Source: Candidatus Sulfotelmatobacter sp. (GTDB taxonomy: Bacteria; Acidobacteriota; Terriglobia; Terriglobales; Acidobacteriaceae). Taken from it: a stretch of DNA of 64,000 nucleotides. The DNA is taken from contig DASYBM010000009.1 of assembly GCA_036500765.1 (NCBI GenBank), positions 229,251 through 293,250 on the forward strand, in the 5' to 3' direction. How positions within the stretch are numbered: position 1 is the first letter of the stretch; the number at the start of each line of letters is the position of its first letter. Made by a program: the position numbers and the translations under genes. The notes under the pieces were generated by a model. That model had not been told where the DNA came from. It worked only from the letters and a program-made list of their open reading frames with translations, and ran no database searches. Positions 25,801-32,946 of this stretch are shown here, one piece after another.

Positions 25801-27816
25801 CTCAGCCTCACCGCTTGCCAGAATATCGGACATCGCACCGGTATGACCGACGGCGGCGGCTCCGAGGCGTGGGCCTATCAGGTCGACAAGGCTAACAACC
25901 GTAGCATCCACCGCGAGCAGCGCGCTACAAACAGTTCTCCCAGCAACATCACCAAGACCACTACCTACTATCTCGATCTCGCGGGCAACGTGACCCAGAT
26001 CGTCTACCCCACGGGACGAACGATTAACTACAGCTACGACTCGGCCAACCGGCCAAGCAACGCCACAGACGCTTCCAACGGGATTACCTACGCAACTGGC
26101 TGGAAGACTCCGCCCGGCAGTACGAACTGTACGGCGAGCGCCGTCTGTTACACGCCGCAAGGCAGCATCTATGCGTTGAGCATTGGCCAAACCACATCTT
26201 TCACCGGCTTCAATACTCTCGAAACCTTCACCAACCGGCTGCAGCCAAGCGAGATCAAAGCGTCGTCCACAGCGGGCACCGCCATCGATATTACTTACAA
26301 CTTTGCCCTCTCAACGAGCCACAACGCAGGGCACGTCTACCAGATCACGAATAATCTGAACTCCAGCCGCACCCAAACATATACGTATGATCAGCTAAAC
26401 CGGATCAGTTCCGCAGGGACCTCGTCAACCACCGGCACGTACTGCTGGGGATTTCAATATTCCTACGATGCCTGGGGGAATCTGCTTTCCCAGGCTGGAT
26501 GGTCACCCACCTACAACAGTTGCACCGAGGCGACGATGGGCTTTGTCACTGCCGACGCATACAACCACATCAGCGGCTTGACCTACGATGCCTCCGGCAA
26601 TACACAGAGCGATGGCAGCTACACTTACACTTGGGACGGCGAGAGTCAGCTTAAGAGTGCCGCTGGTGTTACCTACGCCTATGACGGTGACGGACGCCGT
26701 GTTGCCAAGGTCGGCAGCAAACTTTATTGGTATGGCTCGGGAGGGGAAATTCTTTCCGAGACCGATGCCGCGGGCAACACGCAGAACGAATACATTTTCT
26801 TCGGCGGTAAGCGGGTGGCGATGGTGCCGGCCGCAGGCGGCGCTCTGTACTATGCCGAAGATCTGCTGGGCAGCGCGCGCGTCATTGTGCAGTCGAACGG
26901 GACGCTGTGCTACGACGCCGACTTCACTCCCTTCGGTGGAGAGCGCGCTTACACTACGACCTGCGCCCAGAACTACAAGTTCGAAGGCAAGGAGCGTGAC
27001 ACCGAAACCCAAAATGACGACTTTGGTGCACGCTACTATTCCTCGCGCCTTGGCCGCTGGCTGAGTTCCGATTGGTCGGCGGTGCCCGTGCCGGTGCCGT
27101 ATGCGAATCTGACCAACCCGCAGACCCTGAACCTGTATGCTATGGTGGCGGACGATCCGGAGTCGTTCGCGGACTTGGATGGGCATGGCGACGCTACGGC
27201 GGCTCCGAATGGCGGACTGACTCCTGGTGGGCAGGCCGATGACTGCGCCCACGATCAGCAGAAGTGTGGAGCGCAGCAACAAAACCAGACCTCTCAGAAT
27301 CAGAACGCGCAGGCGCAAAATCCGGTGGTGCAGGTTGTCCAGGACACCGTTGTCGGCGGAGCGAAAGAAGTTGCTAACACGGTCATAGATGCAGCAAACA
27401 CCGTGAACAAGCCAATTGACGCGCTGCTTTCCAACTTCACGAGCTTCCAGTTTGGACAGATGTCGGAATACCAAGGTTCCACTTCTGGTGAGAAGAGCGC
27501 GATGGCTGGCGTGTTCATAGCCAGCTTCTTTACCGGTGCTGGCGAGGAGAAGGCCGCAACTAAGATCGGGACTATAACCGCCGATGCAGAAAAGCTGTAT
27601 CCCAAACTGGCCGGCAAGTTCCAAGAGCACCACATCATTCCTCAATATCTGGGAGGAGCGAAAGACGGGGCAACTGCGCGCATACCTGCCGCCTACCACC
27701 AACTGATCACCAACGAGTTCAGAGCACTCGCTCCGTACGGACAGAAGATACAACGCACAGCGGAGGAAGTGGGGCGAATCCTCCAGCAGGTTTACTCGAA
27801 GTATCCGCTCCCTTAG
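22861..27816 (+). CDS. Secreted RHS/YD-repeat protein with variable C-terminal toxin-like domain
   Basis: I start it at ATG 22861, placed eight bases after AGAAGG. It begins a Sec signal (ALFAMLVFAGSFQLTAVAQ), so the about 1650-residue protein is exported. Many YD repeats follow (TYSYDPLGRKT, RTFTYDSLSRLLTS, TWDGESQLKSAAG). The RHS-associated core is YKFEGKERDTETQNDDFG, ARYYSSRLGRWLSSDW and LNLYAMVADDPESF (about residues 1380-1440). After it the sequence is cassette-like and ends with FQEHHIIPQYLGGAKDG, reminiscent of HNH-type nuclease toxins. RHS shells encapsulate and deliver such tips. The next gene, 7 bp downstream, is the expected immunity position. Toxin activity is inferred. Confidence 0.85.
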   Translation: MTPFRCSGTALFAMLVFAGSFQLTAVAQTGPSQTLADQLGSIPYQSYHGGDIDSVNLSNGRVSVHVPLISYPQRGGLLKENFSLVNGSNALQVQEICTPPPDVSCLYEWDAGSSKSQAGAGVSATVFAVDDQAPGAGVVQVKGNVLPGGTQNYYYYGRLFGSDGTSHLVGQTSGVWETTNTSLTNAAFRAIDGTGYSFAVDGSGNWTTTDAAGVKYYQGGASGVPTVWKEDPNGNQVTRATGGIIDTMGRNIPSIPNTTSPPSDSSSCPQGGTLLPINFATVWTLPGLNGGSFQVKFCYALVTVNIPPLTIDTEQVNQYPGNPHGVNTLQSVVFLANNTAWSFEYNDVDGTSYKNLPVNYGSLTKITLPTGGTISYTYSTLTGGHDIGSRWAASRIVNANDGTGNHTWTYAYNPNSPITTTVTDPLLNDTVHTFTLAGSGTEFETSTQFFLGPKANNAVLKTVATQYNYIIDYGAGDAAAAFPTSITTTWPNGQASQVTKTYDGGFSFYNAAQNSTGPYGKVISEAESDYTTNGTYPKLRSTATSYMFQNSSNYLNNNMLNLVSSVQVSDGNANQLSYATYNYDENTPSSSGITTQHDSNPPGGSYRGNRTSVHMWLNSGTFTCPGGGSGGSGGYLISKTTFFDTGMVNAASDPCANSTSYLYSSTYAGAFPTTVTNALQQQTTNVYDFNTGLKTSTTDPNQLTTSYTFDSMWRLYQANHPDNALDTITRQESTYPFTATLTSTINTGQNTIPLTVFDGLGRTSQTQHTSDPQGIVYIDNTYDALGRVASVSNPYRTGTDATSSPGTTTYSYDPLGRKTLETLPDGSTITTAYCGANTLVTDPTGKWRRSRVDGLGHLVEVDEPNSATATVLSTGCTGTNEPIWVTSYTVDALGNLKQVVQNGSHTRTFTYDSLSRLLTSSNPEVGSITYTYNPDGTVLTKKDARAITATYAYDKLHRETGVTYSNGDPALIFTYDGTNCLSLTACQNIGHRTGMTDGGGSEAWAYQVDKANNRSIHREQRATNSSPSNITKTTTYYLDLAGNVTQIVYPTGRTINYSYDSANRPSNATDASNGITYATGWKTPPGSTNCTASAVCYTPQGSIYALSIGQTTSFTGFNTLETFTNRLQPSEIKASSTAGTAIDITYNFALSTSHNAGHVYQITNNLNSSRTQTYTYDQLNRISSAGTSSTTGTYCWGFQYSYDAWGNLLSQAGWSPTYNSCTEATMGFVTADAYNHISGLTYDASGNTQSDGSYTYTWDGESQLKSAAGVTYAYDGDGRRVAKVGSKLYWYGSGGEILSETDAAGNTQNEYIFFGGKRVAMVPAAGGALYYAEDLLGSARVIVQSNGTLCYDADFTPFGGERAYTTTCAQNYKFEGKERDTETQNDDFGARYYSSRLGRWLSSDWSAVPVPVPYANLTNPQTLNLYAMVADDPESFADLDGHGDATAAPNGGLTPGGQADDCAHDQQKCGAQQQNQTSQNQNAQAQNPVVQVVQDTVVGGAKEVANTVIDAANTVNKPIDALLSNFTSFQFGQMSEYQGSTSGEKSAMAGVFIASFFTGAGEEKAATKIGTITADAEKLYPKLAGKFQEHHIIPQYLGGAKDGATARIPAAYHQLITNEFRALAPYGQKIQRTAEEVGRILQQVYSKYPLP

Positions 27817-27823
27817 GAACGCC

Positions 27824-28744
27824 ATGAACGCATCTAGCATTGCCGAGACCAAAGAGCGCCGAATGACCGAATACGTAAATGTGAGGGCTTCAGAAACCTT
27901 AGGGCAGGAAGAGTTGGTTTCGTTTCTGAAGTCCCGGTTCCCGGAGGCCACAAAGCCGATTGGTCGAGCGGTTGTTGAAGGGACAGAATGCGTCGAGGTA
28001 CGAGTACCTTCGAACTCGCCCGAGTTCGAAGAAATCCGCAAGTTTATCGACGCACGAAGGAAACAAGGGCAGCGTGGCTTCTCTGACTTCACCATAGGCT
28101 GGTACCTTCGGAAGTACACGAAGGCCGAACTGCAAAATGCAGAGGTTCTCCGGCTCACGATTGCATCTCACTTCGAGCCGTCTGGGGAAGAATGCGGCAC
28201 GATCTACGAGACTCTCTGCAATCACTGCAACTGGGGCCGCCAGGTTTCGGACTTGATCCTCGACCTTCGCCGCGTGCCTCAGCACAAAGACATCTCGGAA
28301 ACCATTGCCTGGGTGGAGTGGGTTGTCTCTTCGAAGTTCGCTCGAACTTTCACCGAAAACAAACTGGCCGGAGCGGAGTTCCGGCCGATTTTCGAGTTCA
28401 AGAATCCCACCAAGAAGTCGATGGACTGGTACCAACTGCGAGTCACCGGGAAGGCGGGAGAACTGGCTGAGAGTACGAGACTTGGCCGAGATCCATTTAG
28501 CCCGTCGCAGATCAGTTGGCGATGTCCGCTTGGGCACTCGGTGGTGACGGAGTTTCTGTCAGAAATCTACCTGCAAAGAAGTGCATGGGACGGTTCCGAC
28601 ATCGCGATTACGAGCGCTCTTTTCGGACAAGGTCGGAATCTTCTCAGACCGACGCCGTTGATCATCGTTTCGCAGCGTATGTATCGCCTGCTTCAAGAGG
28701 CCGGACTTAAGGGTTTCTCGGTGGAGGTCGCCCACTTGGTTTGA
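27824..28744 (+). CDS. Putative immunity protein for the RHS C-terminal domain
   Basis: The gene starts 7 bp after the RHS stop with AGGA ahead of ATG, so it is probably translationally coupled. The 306-residue soluble protein has no signal peptide. It contains cysteine pairs in CGTIYETLCNHCNWGRQ (about residues 125-140) and a later SWRCPLGHSVV. The C-terminus (LLRPTPLIIVSQRMYRLLQEAGLKG) recalls double-CxxC immunity proteins associated with myxobacterial polymorphic toxins, but I cannot confirm the family. Position directly behind a toxin tip is the main evidence for immunity. Confidence 0.6.
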   Translation: MNASSIAETKERRMTEYVNVRASETLGQEELVSFLKSRFPEATKPIGRAVVEGTECVEVRVPSNSPEFEEIRKFIDARRKQGQRGFSDFTIGWYLRKYTKAELQNAEVLRLTIASHFEPSGEECGTIYETLCNHCNWGRQVSDLILDLRRVPQHKDISETIAWVEWVVSSKFARTFTENKLAGAEFRPIFEFKNPTKKSMDWYQLRVTGKAGELAESTRLGRDPFSPSQISWRCPLGHSVVTEFLSEIYLQRSAWDGSDIAITSALFGQGRNLLRPTPLIIVSQRMYRLLQEAGLKGFSVEVAHLV

Positions 28745-28967
28745 CATGCGGCCTTGGATCGAACTGGGGCGGTAAGTCCGTCCGCGATCCGACCGCCGAG
28801 TAGAGTAGCTGCCGGTTGCGTTTCCGGGCGGCCAGGGCGAGTGATCCGGGAGCGGGTGAGGGTCGGGGTGGGTGCTCGGGTTGCCGGGGTGTTCTGGGAG
28901 TTTTTCTTTTAGCTGTGGGTTTGGGTGTTGGGCGCGCCGGTGTGTGGCGGGTCCTTGCCGTTCTGGG

Positions 28968-29999
28968 AAAATTCTGGCCGAGACCGATGCCGCAGGCAAC
29001 ACGCAGAACGAATACATTTTCTTCGGCGGCAAGCGGGTGGCGATGGTGCCGGCCACAGGCAGCGCTCTGTACTATGCCGAAGACCTGCTGGGCAGCTCGC
29101 GCGTCATTGTGCAATCGAACGGGACGCTGTGCTACGACGCCGATTTCACTCCCTTCGGTGCGGAACGTGCCTATACCACCAGCTGCGCCCAGAACTACAA
29201 GTTCGAAGGCAAGGAGCGTGACACCGAAACCCAAAACGACGACTTTGGTGCACGCTACTATTCTTCGCGCCTTGGCCGCTGGCTGAGTTCGGACTGGTCG
29301 GCTGTGCCCGTGCCGGTTCCGTATGCGAATCTGACCAACCCGCAGACCCTGAACCTGTATGCTATGGTGGCGGACGATCCAGAATCGTTTGGGGATTTGG
29401 ACGGTCATGGCGACACTACGGCGGCTCCGAATGGCGGCTTGACTCCTGATGGGCAGGTTAATGACTGCGCCCACGATCAGCAGATGTGTGGAGCGCAGCA
29501 GCAAAACCAGAATACGCAAGGACAGGCGCAAAATGCGAACACCATGCCCTTCCCCGTTGCCCCAGAACTGCCGGCCCTTGGCAAGATCGTGACCACAGCT
29601 CTAGACGCAGTGGCAGGTGCAGTAACATCAACAACAGTGGCTGTGGCCGGTGCATTCGCCTACCTCGTCGGTCCGGGCACATCGAACGTCTGCACCTGTT
29701 CGACAGATCAGCCGCAGGCGAAGACGAGCGGCGGCCCAAAAGCTGCCGATGCACCCGGTGTGACAGCTGGCGGCCAAGCCACGGACGTCCATGGAAACAA
29801 GCGGGGGCCGAGCGGCAAGCCTCAGGTCAACGAGACAAATAGCAATACTCGCGAAGGCGCAAGAAACAGGACGCTGGGCCAGGGCTCAGGCGCGGTTGAG
29901 CACACTAATCCTGCTGTGGGCAAGCCGCACTTCCATCCCACCGATCGCGAAGGAAACAAGAAGCCGAACAGCACCCATAACAACTACCCCGAGGACTGA
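28968..29999 (+). pseudogene. Displaced (orphan) RHS tip with an alternative C-terminal domain
   Basis: From about 28968 the DNA closely repeats the end of the main RHS gene (about 26744-27296), covering ILAETDAAGNTQNEYIFFGG, the RHS core and the NDCAHDQQMCG segment. It then diverges into a different C-terminus. No RHS body precedes it, and the frame upstream to 28872 is G/T-rich low-complexity sequence without a credible start. This is the classic structure of an orphan toxin cassette that can recombine onto the intact gene. The new tail (VCTCSTDQPQAKTS, then GAVEHTNPAVGKPHFHPTDR and HNNYPED) is His-rich and toxin-like but not assigned to a family. Confidence 0.75.
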
Positions 30000-30006
30000 G
30001 ATCAAT

Positions 30007-30303
30007 ATGGAAACTATTTGGATGACTACCTGTGAAGTGCTTGTGGAACCCGGCGACCTGCCATCCGGCTCTACAAAAGCTTTTGCGAACGTCACGACGT
30101 GGGCCGATTCTCGCGAGATGGCAAGAGATAAAATCTCGCACTATCTGGAGTCGTTCAAATGGCACCTGATCTCGGTTGAAGGAGCGCATCCAGTGGACGA
30201 AAGCCGCAACTACGACGAGGAAGCCTCAGACATGATTGAGAGGGCGAAGGGGAACCGAGACGCGATTATTCTTGGACGTTTTTTTAGTTACAAAGAGAAC
30301 TGA
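30007..30303 (+). CDS. Small protein, candidate immunity to the orphan RHS tip
   Basis: The ATG at 30007 lies 7 bp after the orphan tip's stop, the same spacing as in the first cassette. The 98-residue soluble product (METIWMTTCEVLVEPGDLPS, ANVTTWADSREMARDKISHY, ending RDAIILGRFFSYKEN) has no signal or membrane segment and is not recognised. A second ATG at 30022 is possible. Its role is inferred purely from position. Confidence 0.55.
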   Translation: METIWMTTCEVLVEPGDLPSGSTKAFANVTTWADSREMARDKISHYLESFKWHLISVEGAHPVDESRNYDEEASDMIERAKGNRDAIILGRFFSYKEN

Positions 30304-30380
30304 GCAACCTGTCAGTGAGGGAGGTTCGGAATGACAATTTGAAGCTTGGGGCGCTCGCAAAACCTGCGATGATTAGCGTC

Positions 30381-31223
30381 ATGAGAGGACTTAAAGACAA
30401 ACGCATTCTTATTACTGGCGGCGCGAGTGGGATTGGTGCGGCTACGGCTGCGCGCTTTCTTGAGGAGGGGTCGCGGGTGTGCGTGCTTGATCGCGACGCT
30501 ACGGCTTGCGGGCAGATTCGGCACGAACTGGCGGCGCTCGGAGAAGCGGGCCTAACCGCGGCAATCGTGGCCGACGTTACCGACCTGATGCAGGTGGAGG
30601 CTGCGTTTGCCGAGGCTATCCGGGTTATGGATGGCGTCGACGTGGTGGTCAACAATGCGGGCATCAGCATTCGGCATAAGTTTCTCGACATCACTCCGGA
30701 AGAGTGGGATCGCGTCATCGCCGTGAACCTGACGGGCGTCTTTTATGTTGCGCAGACTGCGGCGCGGCACATGTGCGAGCGTTACTCCGTCGGACGTGAT
30801 TCGGTCGAGCATGATCCCGTCGAGCGTGCTTCGGTCGGGCGTGATTCGGTTAAACGGGGCAGCGGCGTGATTCTGCAAACTGCGTCGACCAATGGCGTGA
30901 TGGGATATCCGTACTACGCCGACTACAACGCGACGAAAGCCGGAGTGATTGAGCTGACACGGTCGATGGCGCTGGAACTGGCTCCGAAGGTGCGCGTGTG
31001 CGCCGTGGCTCCGGGATATGTGTTGACGCCGATGCAGCGGGCGGAATATTCCGACGCCATGCTGGCGGAGGTGAATGCGAAGATTCCGCTGGGGCGGCAT
31101 GCGACGCCCGCCGAGATTGCCGGGCTGTTTGCTTATCTGGCGTCAGACGACGCGGCGTACGCTACGGGGCATGTGTACACGATGGATGGAGGAGAGACCG
31201 CGGGGGGACTGGCGAGCCGGTGA
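30381..31223 (+). CDS. Short-chain dehydrogenase/reductase
   Basis: This is a classical SDR of about 280 residues. The NAD(P)-binding ITGGASGIGAATAARFLE is at the N-terminus, followed by a DV pair (VADVTDL), NNAGIS, the catalytic serine region LQTASTNG, and YYADYNATKAG holding the YxxxK pair. It closes with VAPGYVLTPM and a final TMDGGET. An acidic residue after strand 2 (VCVLDRD) suggests NAD(H) preference. Between helix alphaE and the catalytic strand an extra stretch of about 24 residues (YSVGRDSVEHDPVERAS...) is encoded by four 15-bp repeat units. The start could also be ATG 30369. Confidence 0.9.
   Translation: MRGLKDKRILITGGASGIGAATAARFLEEGSRVCVLDRDATACGQIRHELAALGEAGLTAAIVADVTDLMQVEAAFAEAIRVMDGVDVVVNNAGISIRHKFLDITPEEWDRVIAVNLTGVFYVAQTAARHMCERYSVGRDSVEHDPVERASVGRDSVKRGSGVILQTASTNGVMGYPYYADYNATKAGVIELTRSMALELAPKVRVCAVAPGYVLTPMQRAEYSDAMLAEVNAKIPLGRHATPAEIAGLFAYLASDDAAYATGHVYTMDGGETAGGLASR
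30786..30857. repeat. In-frame 15-nt tandem repeat inside the SDR gene
   Basis: Four complete 15-nt units (30786-30800 TCCGTCGGACGTGAT, then 30801, 30816 and 30831) plus a partial fifth (TCGGTTAAACGG) lie in frame and encode SVGRD/SVEHD/PVERA/SVGRD-type pentapeptides. Confidence 0.85.
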
Positions 31224-31295
31224 TGGCTTCGCGCTTCGACTTCGCTCGCGATCGGATTCGTTCGCACGCGGATTTTCTAGGAATGTGGACAGGGC

Positions 31296-32099
31296 CTATT
31301 CCGTAGCCGAAAAAGTCACGTTGGCGTCGGCGGGCGGCATCAGGTCGCGCAGGTCGTGCTGGTCTTTATTCTTGTTATTCTTATTCTTGTCTTTGCTGTG
31401 AGAGTTGCGGCTGCTGAGCCAGTGCTTCAGGTGTTTGCGCGCGACGGGGCTAAGCTTGGAAAAGAAAAGTCCGGCGCGGCCCTGATCGCTCGCCCACATC
31501 ACATCGGCGTGCCCTTGCAGCGTAATGTCGGTGCCGGGCAGTAGGCAGCGAAATGCCAGGTTCGAACTCATGGGAACCGGCTCGGTGGCCTGAACGGCCA
31601 GTCCGTGCTCGCCAATATCGATGCTGACGGCGGAAAGAGTTCCGCTTTCGACACCCAAATAGACCAGAGTCTTGACTTCGTAACGGTCGGACTTGCGGCG
31701 GCTGGGTTTGTGGGATTTCTTGCCGGACTTTAGCTCGGACTTCAGTTCGGACTTCAGCGCCTCTTTGAGCTGCTCGCTCTCGATGGGCCGGTAAAGGATG
31801 CGGCTGGCGCCCGATTGGAAAGCCTGTCCCGTGCCCGGCCAGGCGCGGCTCGCCACCGCCAGCAAAGTCGGCTTTTGCCCCGGGGGCAATAGCGCGGCCA
31901 TGCGAATGACTTCTTCCGCCCCCGGCAAATCAAAGTCGACGATCAGCGTGGAGGCGCAACCGGTCATGACCAGTTCGAGCGCTTCCTGGCCCGAGTGGCA
32001 GTTCACCATCTCGATATCGAGTTGTTCGAGGGTCGACTCCATGGTCTGGAGAGATCGTTTATCGCGACAGATTACCGCAGCAGAGTGGCGCATGAGCAT
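31296..32099 (-). CDS. PilZ-domain protein with receiver-like N-terminus
   Basis: The N-terminal 110 residues resemble a response-regulator receiver fold (AAVICRDKRSLQTMESTL, STLIVDFDLPGAEEVIRMA, SGASRILYRPIESEQL) with an Asp in VDFDLPG at the expected phosphoacceptor region. A Lys/Ser-rich linker partly built from 12-nt repeats (LKSELKSELKSGKKSHK) leads to a PilZ domain. That domain has the c-di-GMP-type RRKSDRYEV and a downstream SIDIGEHGLAV instead of the canonical D/NxSxxG. Binding of c-di-GMP is therefore likely but not certain. ATG 32099 is preferred over the frame from 32135. A charged Lys/Asn tail ends the protein. Confidence 0.78.
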   Translation of the reverse strand: MLMRHSAAVICRDKRSLQTMESTLEQLDIEMVNCHSGQEALELVMTGCASTLIVDFDLPGAEEVIRMAALLPPGQKPTLLAVASRAWPGTGQAFQSGASRILYRPIESEQLKEALKSELKSELKSGKKSHKPSRRKSDRYEVKTLVYLGVESGTLSAVSIDIGEHGLAVQATEPVPMSSNLAFRCLLPGTDITLQGHADVMWASDQGRAGLFFSKLSPVARKHLKHWLSSRNSHSKDKNKNNKNKDQHDLRDLMPPADANVTFSATE

Positions 32100-32285
32100 C
32101 AAGGTACGGGCTCCGGCGAGGCCGGTAAATGTCACAGCGGTAATCGCTGGAGAGGTTACCGAAGCGCTCTATAAATCACGAAAACAACGCTGCGATGCAG
32201 TTCGACCGCAACCATCGCTGCTTCCGCTTGCAATCTGCGGTATACTCGCGCGTCGAGATTGTAGACACCCTCCAAGAGGTGACTT

Positions 32286-32924
32286 ATGGCGTTCTGTAAT
32301 TCCTGCGGCGCAGCTCTGGATGCGGGGACGAAATTCTGCAACAAGTGCGGCGCGGCCGTTGCGGCTGCGCCCGCTGCTCCTGCCGTAACACCAATGGCGT
32401 CTGCACCTGCGCCGGTTCCGGCATCGACCGGAGGCGGCGGCGCGCTCAAAATCGTTCTCATCGTGATCGCGATCATTGTCGGCCTTGGCATCCTGAGTGT
32501 GGGAGCCTTCAGTTTCTTCGTATATCGCATTGCCCATAGCGCCCACGTTTCGCAGAATGGCGAGGACGTGAAAATCGACACCCCCTTCGGCAGCGTCAAC
32601 TCTTCCAAAGACCCGGCCCAGGTGGCCAAAGATTTGGGCGTGGATATCTATCCGGGCGCGGAGGCTCAGAAGAACGGCAATGCCACGATGACTTTTGGAA
32701 ACGTTCGCACCGTCACCGCCAGCTTCACCAGCGGCGATGCGCTCGACAAAGTCTGCGACTTTTATAAATCGAAATTTCCGAATGCGATGACGACATCCGC
32801 CGACCAGAACCGCTGTACCGTCATCTCAAACGACCATAAGAACATGATCACGATCGCCCTCGAGGCCCACGGCGACACCACCAAAATCACGATCAGCAAC
32901 GTAACCAAAAAGTCCAGCGACTGA
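32286..32924 (+). CDS. Zinc-ribbon membrane protein
   Basis: The 212-residue protein begins with a zinc ribbon, CNSCGAALDAGTKFCNKCG (two CxxC pairs). An Ala/Pro linker and one transmembrane helix (ALKIVLIVIAIIVGLGILSV, about residues 55-75) follow, with a C-terminal domain beyond the membrane (VDIYPGAEAQKNGNATMTF, DALDKVCDFYKSKFP) resembling predicted lipid- or ligand-binding domains of unknown role. An AGAGGTGA ribosome site precedes ATG. A TATACT -10-like hexamer at 32241-32246 may serve as promoter. Confidence 0.75.
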   Translation: MAFCNSCGAALDAGTKFCNKCGAAVAAAPAAPAVTPMASAPAPVPASTGGGGALKIVLIVIAIIVGLGILSVGAFSFFVYRIAHSAHVSQNGEDVKIDTPFGSVNSSKDPAQVAKDLGVDIYPGAEAQKNGNATMTFGNVRTVTASFTSGDALDKVCDFYKSKFPNAMTTSADQNRCTVISNDHKNMITIALEAHGDTTKITISNVTKKSSD

Positions 32925-32946
32925 AGTTCACCAGCGCAACCGGCTC

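Noticed and set aside
26503..28158. Long minus-strand frame (551 codons) opposite the RHS gene
   Set aside because: It mirrors the RHS coding strand, has no domain, and the matching minus frame behind the orphan tip (28707-29531) arises only because the plus-strand copies are homologous.
28872..29999. Orphan RHS tip as an independent secreted protein starting at 28872
   Set aside because: The first 30 residues come from G/T-rich low-complexity DNA with no signal peptide or ribosome site; homology begins only near 28968.
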